Assembly: GCA_934668765.1 (NCBI GenBank)
Contig: CAKUOH010000009.1
Coordinates: 1 to 64,000, forward strand
Source of the DNA: an uncultured Helicobacteraceae bacterium
GTDB lineage: Bacteria; Campylobacterota; Campylobacteria; Campylobacterales; Helicobacteraceae
Length of the DNA: 64,000 nucleotides
Reading direction: 5' to 3'
Each line of letters starts with the position of its first letter. Position 1 is the stretch's first letter. Position numbers and translations under genes: made by a program. A model generated the notes under the pieces. The model was not told where the DNA came from, made no database searches, and saw only the letters and a program-made list of their open reading frames with translations. Positions 20,120 to 37,833 of the stretch are shown piece after piece.

Positions 20120-20196
20120 GCGGGAATAGCTCAGTTGGCTAGAGCATCAGCCTTCCAAGCTGAGGGTCGCGGGTTCGAGCCCCGTTTCCCGCTCCA
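20120..20196 (+). tRNA. tRNA-Gly (TCC)
   Basis: Acceptor GCGGGAA/TTCCCGC, anticodon loop CTTCCAA giving TCC, encoded CCA. Confidence 0.95.
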
Positions 20197-20253
20197 AAAG
20201 GCTAATATATTATTTGGGAGCTGTTTAAAATCCCCAAATTATTAGCTTTTTAT

Positions 20254-20328
20254 GCCCATATAGCTCAGTGGCAGAGCACTTCCTTGGTAAGGAAGAGGTC
20301 GGCGGTTCAATCCCGCTTGTGGGCTCCA
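20254..20328 (+). tRNA. tRNA-Thr (GGT)
   Basis: Acceptor GCCCATA/TGTGGGC (one wobble), anticodon loop TTGGTAA giving GGT, encoded CCA. It ends 42 bases before tuf, so the tRNAs and tuf are probably one transcript. Confidence 0.94.
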
Positions 20329-20370
20329 GATTTTCGGTAACGATTTAATTCAAACATAAGGAGAAATGTT

Positions 20371-21570
20371 ATGGCAAAAGAGAAGTTTAACAGAAGTAAG
20401 CCACATGTCAATGTTGGCACAATCGGGCATGTTGACCACGGCAAGACTACGCTTAGTGCTGCGATTTCTGCTGTGCTATCGCTAAAAGGCTTGGCAGAGT
20501 TGAAAGACTATGACAATATCGACAATGCCCCTGAGGAAAAAGAGCGCGGGATTACCATTGCGACTTCGCATATCGAGTATGAAACAGAAAATCGCCACTA
20601 TGCGCATGTGGATTGCCCCGGACACGCCGACTATGTCAAAAATATGATTACAGGTGCGGCGCAAATGGACGGCGCGATTTTGGTGGTATCAGCTGCCGAT
20701 GGTCCTATGCCACAAACTAGAGAGCATATCTTGCTTTCTCGTCAAGTAGGCGTTCCATATATCGTGGTATTCTTAAACAAACAAGATATGCTAGATGACG
20801 CGGAGTTGCTTGAGCTAGTAGAAATGGAAGTGCGTGAATTGCTTAGCAAATACGAATTCCCAGGCGATGATACGCCTATCGTGGCTGGTTCTGCGCTAAA
20901 AGCATTAGAGGAAGCAAAAACGGGCAAAGTTGGCGAATGGGGCGAAAAAATCCTAAAACTAATGGAAGAAGTGGATAAATTTATCCCCACTCCACAAAGG
21001 GATACTGAGAAAACATTCCTAATGCCTGTCGAAGATGTGTTTTCTATCGCTGGACGCGGGACGGTCGTTACAGGTAGAATCGAGCGCGGTGTGGTAAAAG
21101 TCGGCGATGAAATTGAAATCGTAGGGATTCGCGATACACAAAAGACGACAGTTACAGGCGTGGAGATGTTTAGAAAAGAGCTAGACAAAGGCGAAGCAGG
21201 GGACAATGTCGGTGTGCTTTTGCGAGGCACTAAAAAAGAGGAAGTTGAGCGCGGTATGGTGCTTTGCAAACCCGGCTCAATCACTCCGCACACGAATTTT
21301 GAAGGCGAAGTTTATGTCCTATCAAAAGATGAGGGCGGACGCCACACACCATTCTTTAAGGGTTATCGTCCGCAATTCTATGTGCGCACTACCGATGTAA
21401 CAGGCTCAATCACTTTGCCTGATGGCGTTGAAATGGTAATGCCCGGCGATAATGTAAAAATCACCGTTGAGCTAATCAATCCTATCGCACTTGAAGAAGG
21501 CACTAGGTTTGCGATTCGCGAGGGTGGCAAAACTGTTGGCGCAGGTGTGGTTACAAAAATCATCAAATAA
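20371..21570 (+). CDS. tuf: Elongation factor Tu
   Basis: Encodes 399 residues. The GTP-binding loops are intact: GHVDHGKTT (G1, about 19), the switch segment [24 protein letters not shown] (G3) and NKQDML (G4). It delivers aminoacyl-tRNA to the ribosome. A clear AAGGAG ribosome site precedes the ATG. It sits between the tRNA cluster and rpmG, the order seen in other Helicobacter genomes. No second tuf copy lies after fusA in this window. Confidence 0.98.
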   Translation: MAKEKFNRSKPHVNVGTIGHVDHGKTTLSAAISAVLSLKGLAELKDYDNIDNAPEEKERGITIATSHIEYETENRHYAHVDCPGHADYVKNMITGAAQMDGAILVVSAADGPMPQTREHILLSRQVGVPYIVVFLNKQDMLDDAELLELVEMEVRELLSKYEFPGDDTPIVAGSALKALEEAKTGKVGEWGEKILKLMEEVDKFIPTPQRDTEKTFLMPVEDVFSIAGRGTVVTGRIERGVVKVGDEIEIVGIRDTQKTTVTGVEMFRKELDKGEAGDNVGVLLRGTKKEEVERGMVLCKPGSITPHTNFEGEVYVLSKDEGGRHTPFFKGYRPQFYVRTTDVTGSITLPDGVEMVMPGDNVKITVELINPIALEEGTRFAIREGGKTVGAGVVTKIIK

Positions 21571-21583
21571 GGATTTTTAGAAA

Positions 21584-21754
21584 ATGGCTAAGGGAAATGT
21601 AATTAAAATCGGGTTGAAGTGTTCGGAGTGTGGCGATATAAATTATTCCACTACAAAGAATGCGAAAACAAATACAGAAAAACTGGAGCTCAAAAAGTTT
21701 TGCCCTAGATTGAATAAGCACACGATTCATAAAGAGGTAAAATTAAAGAGTTAA
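21584..21754 (+). CDS. rpmG: 50S ribosomal protein bL33
   Basis: Encodes 56 residues ([20 protein letters not shown]... ending EVKLKS). It contains the bL33 signature with CSEC at 13-16 and FCPR at 39-42, so the second pair has only one cysteine, as I recall for Helicobacter L33. ATG 13 bases after the tuf stop. Too short for routine gene finding but in the expected syntenic place. Confidence 0.93.
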   Translation: MAKGNVIKIGLKCSECGDINYSTTKNAKTNTEKLELKKFCPRLNKHTIHKEVKLKS

Positions 21755-21794
21755 GCTTGGGATTTTTGGCTTTTGTGATTTGATGAGATTTGGC

Positions 21795-21821
21795 AGATTC
21801 GTGCAATTTTGGTGCGAATCT
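21795..21821 (+). terminator. Hairpin formed by an inverted AGATTCG/CGAATCT pair after rpmG
   Basis: AGATTCG (21795-21801) and CGAATCT (21815-21821) flank a 13-base loop, with three further wobble or Watson-Crick pairs possible. There is no long U tract, so it may be a processing or partial termination structure between rpmG and tRNA-Trp. Confidence 0.4.
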
Positions 21822-21902
21822 AAACTATTATTTTGGTCTAGCTTGGGCAAATCTTAACGAATCTAATTTTAGATTTATACAAATCCAAAGCCAAAGTCTC
21901 AT

Positions 21903-21978
21903 AGGTCAGTAGCTCCAATGGTAGAGCATCGGTCTCCAAAACCGACTGTTGGGGGTTCGAGTCCCTCCTGACCTGCCA
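21903..21978 (+). tRNA. tRNA-Trp (CCA)
   Basis: Acceptor AGGTCAG/CTGACCT, discriminator G, anticodon loop CTCCAAA giving CCA, encoded 3' CCA. Placed between rpmG and secE as in relatives. Confidence 0.95.
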
Positions 21979-22043
21979 CTTTTCTGTTTGATTGAAATTA
22001 TATTAAAGTGGACATAGCTATTTATTTTTGAAATGGAGTTTCT

Positions 22044-22223
22044 ATGAAAAGACTAACTACGGCGATTCGATTAGCAAAAGATGAGCTAGATAAGGTTATT
22101 TTTCCTACCAAAGAGCAGATTCGCAGTGCACATATTTCGATTCTATCGGTGGTAACGGTGGTAACGCTATTTCTAGCATTAGTCAATGTAATACTTGATG
22201 CAATCGTATCTAGCATATTATAA
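22044..22223 (+). CDS. secE: Preprotein translocase subunit SecE
   Basis: Encodes 59 residues (MKRLTTAIRLAKDELDKVIF...) with the conserved amphipathic helix, the PTKEQI turn and a single membrane helix (about 32-55). It is the short single-TM form typical outside the enterobacteria. It has a TGGAG-type ribosome site and lies nine bases before nusG. Confidence 0.92.
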   Translation: MKRLTTAIRLAKDELDKVIFPTKEQIRSAHISILSVVTVVTLFLALVNVILDAIVSSIL

Positions 22224-22232
22224 GGAATCAAA

Positions 22233-22763
22233 ATGGCATTAGAATGGTATGCGATTCAGACTTATTCAGGTAGCGAAAAGTCCGTGAAATTAGCTATTGA
22301 AAATCTTTTAAAAGAAACCAATATGCTAGATAAAATGGAGCAAATAGTTGTGCCCACAGAGGACATAGTGGAGTTTAAAAATAACAAGCGCAAAGTAACG
22401 GCGCGAAGCCTTTATCCGGGCTATGTGTTTATCAAAATCGATTTAAGCACGGAGCTTTGGCATTTGATTCAATCCCTGCCACGCGTGGGGCGTTTCATCG
22501 GAGAGGCAAAAAAACCCACTCCACTTAGCCAACAAGATATTGATGTGATTTTGGAAAAAGTCAATAACCGTGCCGCACCAAAGCCAAAGGTTTCATTCCA
22601 GCAAGGCGAGTTTGTGCGGATTATTGATGGAGCATTTTTGAATTTTACAGCCACGGTAGAAGAGTATGATATGGAGCATCGTAAATTAAAGCTAAACATT
22701 TCGATTTTTGGTAGAAATACGCCCATTGAAATACCTGATTCGCAAGTGGAAAAGATTATATAG
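22233..22763 (+). CDS. nusG: Transcription termination/antitermination protein NusG
   Basis: Encodes 176 residues. NGN domain with WYAIQTYSGSEKSVK at the start and YPGYVFIKIDL; KOW domain with QGEFVRIIDGAFLNFTATVEEY (each part visible near residues 120-145). It binds RNA polymerase and links it to Rho or the ribosome. Its 3' end is followed by degenerate duplicates of its last codons. Confidence 0.96.
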   Translation: MALEWYAIQTYSGSEKSVKLAIENLLKETNMLDKMEQIVVPTEDIVEFKNNKRKVTARSLYPGYVFIKIDLSTELWHLIQSLPRVGRFIGEAKKPTPLSQQDIDVILEKVNNRAAPKPKVSFQQGEFVRIIDGAFLNFTATVEEYDMEHRKLKLNISIFGRNTPIEIPDSQVEKII

Positions 22764-22800
22764 TTAAAAAGATTATATAGTGGTTGAAAAAATCATCTAA
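22750..22800 (+). repeat. Three degenerate copies of the nusG 3' end
   Basis: AAAAGATTATATAG occurs at 22750-22763 (true nusG end) and again at 22767-22780. A third, diverged copy GTTGAAAAAATCATCTAA (22783-22800) also spells V-E-K-I-I-stop. This looks like small tandem duplication after the gene. Confidence 0.6.
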
Positions 22801-22821
22801 TTTATAACGAAAGGATATAAA

Positions 22822-23247
22822 ATGGCAAAAAAAGTAGTCGGTGAATTAAAATTACAAATCCCAGCAGGCAAGGCGAATCCTTCCCCACCCGTAGGTCCAG
22901 CTTTGGGGCAAAGGGGCGTGAATATTATGGAATTTTGCAAGGCTTTTAACGAAAAGACAAAGGATATGGGCGATTTTAATATCCCTGTGATTATCACGGT
23001 TTATCAAGATAAAAGTTTTTCATTTATTACCAAAAAACCGCCCGTTACGGATTTAATCAAAAAAGAAGCAAATATCAAAAAAGGCTCGGATAATCCACTG
23101 AAAAACAAAATCGGCAAGTTAAGCAACGCGCAGGTTGAATCCATCGCTAAAACCAAAATGGACGACTTAAACGCAAATGACTTGGAAGCTGCAAAGCAAA
23201 TCGTTTTAGGCAGTGCGCGAAGTATGGGCGTTGAAATCGTTGATTAA
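22822..23247 (+). CDS. rplK: 50S ribosomal protein uL11
   Basis: Encodes 141 residues. The N-terminal thiostrepton-region sequence ([19 protein letters not shown]) and the C-terminal rRNA-binding signature ([17 protein letters not shown]) are intact. AAAGGA ribosome site. In operon with rplA 18 bases on. Confidence 0.97.
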   Translation: MAKKVVGELKLQIPAGKANPSPPVGPALGQRGVNIMEFCKAFNEKTKDMGDFNIPVIITVYQDKSFSFITKKPPVTDLIKKEANIKKGSDNPLKNKIGKLSNAQVESIAKTKMDDLNANDLEAAKQIVLGSARSMGVEIVD

Positions 23248-23265
23248 AGAAGAGGGAGTTTGTGA

Positions 23266-23967
23266 ATGAAAAAAATAGCTAAGAGACTACAAAATCTTAA
23301 CGCAAAGATTGAAAAAGGCAAGATTTATGACCTTACAAGTGCGACTACAAAGATTAAGGATTTGGCGAGCGCGAAATTTGATGAGACCGTTGAGATTGCT
23401 ATAAGACTTGGAGTGGACCCGCGCCACGCCGACCAGATGATTCGCGGGGCGGTTGTTTTGCCACACGGCACGGGCAAAAAAGTGCGTGTTGCGGTTTTTG
23501 CCAAAGGCATTAAGGCAGATGAAGCAAAAAATGCAGGAGCGGACATTGTAGGCGATGAAGATTTAGTGGCAAGCATTCAAGGTGGCGATTTAAACTTTGA
23601 TATGGTAATCGCAACGCCTGATATGATGGCATTAGTAGGCAAAGTCGGTAAGATTTTAGGACCAAAAGGGCTAATGCCAAATCCTAAAATTGGCACAGTT
23701 ACAATGGATGTCGCACAAGCAGTGAAAAATGCCAAAAGCGGACAAGTAAATTTCCGCGTGGATAAAAAAGGCAATATTCACGCGCCTGTGGGCAAAGCTA
23801 GTTTTGAAGCTACAAAAATCAAAGATAATCTTGTAGAGCTAATCAAAATGATAAACAAATTAAAGCCCACTAGTGCCAAAGGCAAGTATATCAAGCGCAC
23901 TTCCATTTCTTTGACGATGAGTCCGTCTTTGGAGATTGATTGCTTGGAGTTAGCGGATATTAAGTAA
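23266..23967 (+). CDS. rplA: 50S ribosomal protein uL1
   Basis: Encodes 233 residues. Carries [12 protein letters not shown] (the L1 signature, about residue 130) and a typical C-terminus. L1 often represses its own operon by binding mRNA. The rplA stop is followed by an AGATTCG hairpin and a long leader before rplJ. Confidence 0.97.
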   Translation: MKKIAKRLQNLNAKIEKGKIYDLTSATTKIKDLASAKFDETVEIAIRLGVDPRHADQMIRGAVVLPHGTGKKVRVAVFAKGIKADEAKNAGADIVGDEDLVASIQGGDLNFDMVIATPDMMALVGKVGKILGPKGLMPNPKIGTVTMDVAQAVKNAKSGQVNFRVDKKGNIHAPVGKASFEATKIKDNLVELIKMINKLKPTSAKGKYIKRTSISLTMSPSLEIDCLELADIK

Positions 23968-24197
23968 GATTTAGGATTGAATCAAATGCTAGATTCGTAT
24001 AATTTTACGCGAATCTTGCGCTAGATTCAAAGCAGAATCATAAAAAGCGTTTTTTAAAAAAACTTTATCTTGGGACTTGAGACTACAAGGGAGTTTTCTT
24101 AATTCTTTGGCTTTGAATCTTTTGCGGATTTGGCATTAGAATCACAAAAGATTTAAGGCAAAAGTCCTTGTATAAGTCAGTCTGAAAGGAGGAAAAT
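23968..24197 (+). promoter_or_regulatory. rplA-rplJ leader, candidate L10 autoregulatory region
   Basis: 230 gene-free bases. An inverted pair AGATTCG (23991-23997) / CGAATCT (24010-24016) could end the rplKA message. Then GTTTTTTAAAAAAAC at about 24050-24064 is self-complementary, and several purine-rich segments follow before the AGGAGG-type site at 24187. Many bacteria have an L10-binding kink-turn leader here. I place it by position and length, not by a full fold. Confidence 0.42.
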
Positions 24198-24677
24198 ATG
24201 ACAAAGCAAAGTAAAATCGAGCTTGTGAATGCTCTTAGCTCCCACTTTTTGGATTCAAACATTATCGTTTGCGATTATAAGGGATTGACCGTTAGAGAGT
24301 TGGAATCGTTGCGGCGCGAAGCATTAAAAAGCGAAGCAAAAGTGCAGGTTATCAAAAACACCCTTGCAGGAATCGCCTTTAAAAACGCAAAAGTCGAAGG
24401 CATCGCGCTTAAAGATACCAATATCTTTATTTGGGGCAAAGACCAAATCGCTTTGGCAAAAGTTATCCAAAAATTTGCAGATGCTAATAGCGAGAAATTC
24501 ACTATAAAAGCAGGATTCTTTGATGGTGCAGTCGTGGATTCAAATCATATCAAAGCTATATCCAAATTGCCCAGCAAAGAGGAACTTATCGGTATGCTTC
24601 TATCTGTATGGAGCGCACCAGCAAGGTATTTTGTAACAGGATTAGACAATCTAAGAAAGCAAAAAGAAGCTAGTTAA
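24198..24677 (+). CDS. rplJ: 50S ribosomal protein uL10
   Basis: Encodes 159 residues. N-terminal rRNA-binding region ([16 protein letters not shown]) and the C-terminal helix that carries L7/L12 dimers. AAAGGAGG ribosome site. The rplJ-rplL pair forms the stalk. Confidence 0.95.
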   Translation: MTKQSKIELVNALSSHFLDSNIIVCDYKGLTVRELESLRREALKSEAKVQVIKNTLAGIAFKNAKVEGIALKDTNIFIWGKDQIALAKVIQKFADANSEKFTIKAGFFDGAVVDSNHIKAISKLPSKEELIGMLLSVWSAPARYFVTGLDNLRKQKEAS

Positions 24678-24698
24678 ATTAAAATTAAGGAGTAAAAA

Positions 24699-25070
24699 AT
24701 GACAAAAGCAGATGTTTTGGAGTATATCTCTAATCTTTCGGTATTAGAACTTTCAGAGTTGGTAAAAGAGTTTGAGGAAAAATTCGGCGTAAGCGCAGCT
24801 CCCACTGTGGTAGCAGGTGCAGGTGGCGCGGCAGCAGGTGCAGCAGCAGCGGAGGAAAAGACAGAATTTAGCGTCATTATCACAGATAGTGGCGATAAGA
24901 AAATCAATGTCATTAAAGTTGTGCGTGAAGTAACAGGGCTTGGGCTTAAAGAGGCAAAAGACGCTACCGAGCAAGTGCCACACACGCTAAAAGAGGGCGT
25001 AAATAAAGAGGAAGCCGAATCTATCAAGAAAAAACTTGAAGAAGCAGGCGCAAAAGTAGAGATTAAGTAA
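24699..25070 (+). CDS. rplL: 50S ribosomal protein bL12 (L7/L12)
   Basis: Encodes 123 residues. Acidic dimerisation helix ([15 protein letters not shown]), Ala/Gly-rich hinge (about 33-52) and C-terminal factor-binding domain ([18 protein letters not shown]). It recruits elongation factors to the ribosome. Confidence 0.97.
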   Translation: MTKADVLEYISNLSVLELSELVKEFEEKFGVSAAPTVVAGAGGAAAGAAAAEEKTEFSVIITDSGDKKINVIKVVREVTGLGLKEAKDATEQVPHTLKEGVNKEEAESIKKKLEEAGAKVEIK

Positions 25071-25090
25071 ATCTCTAAATGGATTTTGTA

Positions 25091-25117
25091 AGATTCTGCG
25101 AGATTCGCGCAGAATCT
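25091..25117 (+). terminator. Attenuator-like hairpin between rplL and rpoBC
   Basis: A perfect 10-bp stem AGATTCTGCG / CGCAGAATCT with a 7-base loop, followed by TTTAAGTATTTT. A similar element (partial termination or RNase III site) separates rplL from rpoB in E. coli and sets their ratio. A weaker second hairpin (25131-25157) follows. Confidence 0.55.
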
Positions 25118-25159
25118 TTAAGTATTTTAACGGCTATTTTTAGCATAGAAAACAGCCTT

Positions 25160-25165
25160 TATAAT
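25160..25165 (+). promoter_or_regulatory. -10-like TATAAT upstream of rpoBC
   Basis: TATAAT lies 24 bases before the rpoBC start and downstream of the attenuator hairpin, so the polymerase gene could have a promoter of its own. The very short leader makes this tentative. Confidence 0.4.
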
Positions 25166-25186
25166 ATCACACGAAAAAGAGGATAG

Positions 25187-33862
<8,676 letters not shown>

Positions 33863-34011
33863 GATTCGCATTGAATCGTAATTGTTAGATTTGTGGATTT
33901 ATTTTGAATTATGCAAGATTTAGCACGAATCCACACGCGAATCTAACCAAAATAGAATCTATTTTTTATAAAATTTCGCTTAATTTAAGCAAAAAAAAAG
34001 ATTAGATTCTA

Positions 34012-34017
34012 TACAAT
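34012..34017 (+). promoter_or_regulatory. -10-like TACAAT upstream of rpsL
   Basis: TATACAAT lies 45-50 bases before the rpsL ATG, after an A9 tract (33991-33999). The preceding 33886-33949 contains a long imperfect inverted repeat (GTGGATT...AATCCAC) that may terminate rpoBC. Together they suggest a separate start for the rpsL-rpsG-fusA run. Confidence 0.4.
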
Positions 34018-34061
34018 TTCAGCTTTTTTAAAGGCAAATTTTAAAATGTGAAAGGAACAAA

Positions 34062-34448
34062 ATGCCAACGATTAACCAACTCATAAGAAATGAGCGCAAA
34101 TCTCTAACCAAAAAGTCCAAATCACCCGCGCTAATGGATTGTCCGCAAAGACGGGGCGTTTGCACGAGAGTTTATACCACTACACCAAGGAAGCCAAACT
34201 CTGCGTTGCGAAAAGTGGCTAAAGTAAAGCTTACAAGTAAAATTGAAGTCATTAGCTATATTCCGGGCGAAGGGCATAACTTGCAAGAGCACTCTATCGT
34301 GCTTGTGCGTGGTGGCAGGGTTAAGGACTTGCCGGGCGTGAAGTATCATATCATTCGCGGTGCGCTTGATACCGCTGGTGTGGCAAAAAGAAGCGTATCG
34401 CGCTCTAAATATGGTGCGAAAAAGCAAAAAGCAGAAGCTAAAAAATAA
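34062..34448 (+). CDS. rpsL: 30S ribosomal protein uS12
   Basis: Encodes 128 residues. [12 protein letters not shown] start, [15 protein letters not shown] and [11 protein letters not shown] are intact. Lysines at the two classical streptomycin-resistance positions are unchanged, so the protein is of the sensitive type. It has an AAAGGA ribosome site and is the first gene of the str-type operon. Confidence 0.97.
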   Translation: MPTINQLIRNERKSLTKKSKSPALMDCPQRRGVCTRVYTTTPRKPNSALRKVAKVKLTSKIEVISYIPGEGHNLQEHSIVLVRGGRVKDLPGVKYHIIRGALDTAGVAKRSVSRSKYGAKKQKAEAKK

Positions 34449-34460
34449 CAAAGGATTTAA

Positions 34461-34931
<471 letters not shown>

Positions 34932-34962
34932 GCTAGTGAAATTTAAAATTTAGGGGATAAAA

Positions 34963-37041
34963 ATGGCTAGAAAAACTCCATTAAATATGCTACGAAATAT
35001 CGGTATCGCCGCACACATTGACGCGGGGAAAACCACCACAAGTGAGCGAATCCTATTTTACACAGGCGTGAGCCACAAAATCGGCGAGGTGCACGATGGC
35101 GCAGCTACAATGGATTGGATGGAGCAAGAAAAAGAGCGCGGGATTACCATTACAAGCGCAGCTACGACTTGCTTTTGGAAAAATTATCAAATCAATCTAA
35201 TTGATACGCCCGGACATGTGGATTTTACTATTGAAGTAGAGCGTTCTATGCGTGTGCTAGATGGCGCAGTGGCGGTGTTTTGCTCAGTTGGCGGTGTGCA
35301 ACCACAAAGCGAAACCGTTTGGCGACAGGCAAACAAATACGGCGTTCCACGCCTTGTATTTATCAATAAAATGGATAGAATCGGTGCAAATTTTTATAGT
35401 GTCGAATCCCAAATCAAAGAGCGACTAAAATCAAATCCCGTGCCTATTGCCCTGCCTATCGGTGCAGAAGATGATTTTAAGGGCATTGTTGATTTGGTGG
35501 AGATGAAAGGCTATATTTGGAATGATGAAACTATGGGCGCGAAATATGACATAGTTGAAATCCCCGATGATATGAAAGAGATTAGCGCGAAATACCGCGA
35601 AAAGCTAATCGAAGCTGCCGCCGAGCAAGATGAAGTTTTGATGGAAAAATACCTAAATGGCGAGGAATTAAGTAAAGATGACATTAAAAAAGGCATTAAA
35701 ATCGGCTGTCATTCTATGGCGATTATCCCTATGCTTTGTGGTTCTAGCTTTAAAAATAAAGGCGTTCAAACCTTGCTTGATGCAGTGATTGACTATCTCC
35801 CTGCACCCACTGAAGTGGCAGATATTAAAGGCATTGACGCAAAAACGGACGCTGAAATCCAAGTCAAATCAGGCGATGATGGCGAGTTTGCAGGGCTTGC
35901 GTTTAAGATTATGACTGACCCATTTGTGGGACAGCTCACTTTTGTGCGCGTGTATCGTGGCAGTATTGAGAGCGGAAGCTATGTGTATAACTCTACCAAA
36001 AATACAAAAGAGCGCGTGGGGCGACTGCTAAAAATGCACTCAAACAAACGCGAAGATATTAAAGAGATTTACGCTGGGGAGATTTGCGCGTTTGTGGGGC
36101 TAAAAGATACGCTTACAGGCGATACGCTTTGCAGTGAGAAAAATCCTGTGATTTTGGAGCGAATGGAATTTCCCGAGCCCGTGATTTCAATCGCTGTTGA
36201 GCCAAAAACAAAGGCAGACCAAGAAAAAATGTCTTTGGCTTTGGCGAAGTTAGCAGAGGAAGACCCAAGTTTTAGGGTTAAAACAGACGAGGAAACAGGA
36301 CAGACGATAATTTCTGGTATGGGCGAATTGCACCTAGAAATCATCGTAGATAGAATGAAGCGCGAGTTTAAAGTCGAAGCAGAAGTCGGCGCACCACAAG
36401 TGGCATTTAGAGAAACGATTCGTGCCACTGTTACCCAAGAGTGCAAATACGCTAAACAAACGGGCGGACGCGGACAATATGGGCATGTCCATATCAAATT
36501 AGAGCCAAAAGAAGCAGGAAGTGGCTATGAGTTTATCAATGAAATTAGCGGTGGCGTGATTCCCAAAGAATATATCCCTGCGGTGGATAAAGGGATTCAA
36601 GAGGCAATGCAAAGTGGTATTTTGGCAGGGTATCCTGTGGTTGATTGCAAGGTTACGCTTTATGATGGTAGTTATCACGATGTGGATTCAAGCGAAATGG
36701 CGTTTAAAATCGCTGGTTCTATGGCATTTAAAGATGCTTGTCGCAAGGCAAATGCGGTGCTTTTAGAGCCGATTGCAAAGGTTGAAGTCGAAGTGCCAGA
36801 GGAGTATATGGGCGATGTTATCGGCGATTTAAATCGCAGACGCGGACAGATTAACTCAATGGATGATAGAATGGGCTTAAAAATCGTAAATGCCTTTGTG
36901 CCACTAGCTGAAATGTTTGGCTACTCGACAGATTTGCGCTCCGCTACGCAGGGTAGGGCGACTTATAGTATGGAATTTGACCACTATGGCGAAGTTCCCA
37001 CAAATATCGCCAAAGAGATTATGGAAAAGCGACAATCTTAA
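34963..37041 (+). CDS. fusA: Elongation factor G
   Basis: Encodes 692 residues. GTPase loops [17 protein letters not shown] (G1), [12 protein letters not shown] (switch I), DTPGHVDFT (G3) and NKMDRIG (G4), followed by domains II-V with the usual [16 protein letters not shown] at the end. Drives ribosomal translocation. Followed by xth after 20 bases. Confidence 0.98.
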   Translation: MARKTPLNMLRNIGIAAHIDAGKTTTSERILFYTGVSHKIGEVHDGAATMDWMEQEKERGITITSAATTCFWKNYQINLIDTPGHVDFTIEVERSMRVLDGAVAVFCSVGGVQPQSETVWRQANKYGVPRLVFINKMDRIGANFYSVESQIKERLKSNPVPIALPIGAEDDFKGIVDLVEMKGYIWNDETMGAKYDIVEIPDDMKEISAKYREKLIEAAAEQDEVLMEKYLNGEELSKDDIKKGIKIGCHSMAIIPMLCGSSFKNKGVQTLLDAVIDYLPAPTEVADIKGIDAKTDAEIQVKSGDDGEFAGLAFKIMTDPFVGQLTFVRVYRGSIESGSYVYNSTKNTKERVGRLLKMHSNKREDIKEIYAGEICAFVGLKDTLTGDTLCSEKNPVILERMEFPEPVISIAVEPKTKADQEKMSLALAKLAEEDPSFRVKTDEETGQTIISGMGELHLEIIVDRMKREFKVEAEVGAPQVAFRETIRATVTQECKYAKQTGGRGQYGHVHIKLEPKEAGSGYEFINEISGGVIPKEYIPAVDKGIQEAMQSGILAGYPVVDCKVTLYDGSYHDVDSSEMAFKIAGSMAFKDACRKANAVLLEPIAKVEVEVPEEYMGDVIGDLNRRRGQINSMDDRMGLKIVNAFVPLAEMFGYSTDLRSATQGRATYSMEFDHYGEVPTNIAKEIMEKRQS

Positions 37042-37061
37042 TTTTTTAAGCGCAAATCTTA

Positions 37062-37817
37062 ATGAAACTAATTTCTTGGAATGTCAATGGGCTTCGCGCT
37101 TGCATAAATAAGGGCTTTATGGATTTTTTTGATTCGCAAAATGCGGATATTTTTTGCCTCCAAGAGACAAAAATGCAGCCCGAGCAAGCAGACTTTGCTT
37201 TTCCCAATTATCACAGCTTTTGGAATAGTGCGGAGAAAAAGGGCTATTCAGGCACTTTGATTTTATCACGCCAATCGCCTATTGCCGAATCTTATGGCAT
37301 AGGAATCGATTTGCACGACAACGAAGGGCGTGTGATTACACTAGAATATCCGCAGTTTTTTTTAGTCAATGTCTATGTGCCAAATTCACAGCGCGAACTT
37401 ACAAGATTAGATTACCGAATGCGCTGGGAGGACGATTTTCGCGCATTTCTTAAAAATTTGGAGCGCACAAAACCCGTGATTGTTTGTGGCGATTTGAATG
37501 TCGCGCATAAAGAGATTGACTTAAAAAATCCCAAGCAAAACACCAAAAACGCAGGATTCACAAAGCAAGAGCGGACAAAATTTACCGCACTTTTAGATTC
37601 GGGATTCATAGATTCATACCGCCATTTTTACCCCGACAAAACGGACGCATACACTTGGTGGTCGTATATGGGCAACGCAAGGGCAAAAAATATCGGTTGG
37701 CGGATTGATTATTTTTTGCTATCAACTGCACTTGCGGATAATCTAAAAGGCGCAGAGATTTTTAGTGAGATTTTAGGTAGCGACCATTGCCCTGTGGGAA
37801 TCACACTCGCATTTTAG
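37062..37817 (+). CDS. xth: Exodeoxyribonuclease III
   Basis: Encodes 251 residues. AP endonuclease of base-excision repair. Motifs: LISWNVNGLRA, LQETKMQPEQ (metal Glu), GDLNVAHKEIDL and the C-terminal SDHCPVGITL. Close spacing on both sides (20 and 16 bases) suggests co-transcription with fusA and polA. Confidence 0.95.
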   Translation: MKLISWNVNGLRACINKGFMDFFDSQNADIFCLQETKMQPEQADFAFPNYHSFWNSAEKKGYSGTLILSRQSPIAESYGIGIDLHDNEGRVITLEYPQFFLVNVYVPNSQRELTRLDYRMRWEDDFRAFLKNLERTKPVIVCGDLNVAHKEIDLKNPKQNTKNAGFTKQERTKFTALLDSGFIDSYRHFYPDKTDAYTWWSYMGNARAKNIGWRIDYFLLSTALADNLKGAEIFSEILGSDHCPVGITLAF

Positions 37818-37833
37818 GGCGCAAATCCAAGCT

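Noticed and set aside
20742..21293. 183-codon minus-strand frame opposite tuf
   Set aside because: Shadow of a strongly biased gene; low-complexity Ser/Thr/Pro product without any domain.
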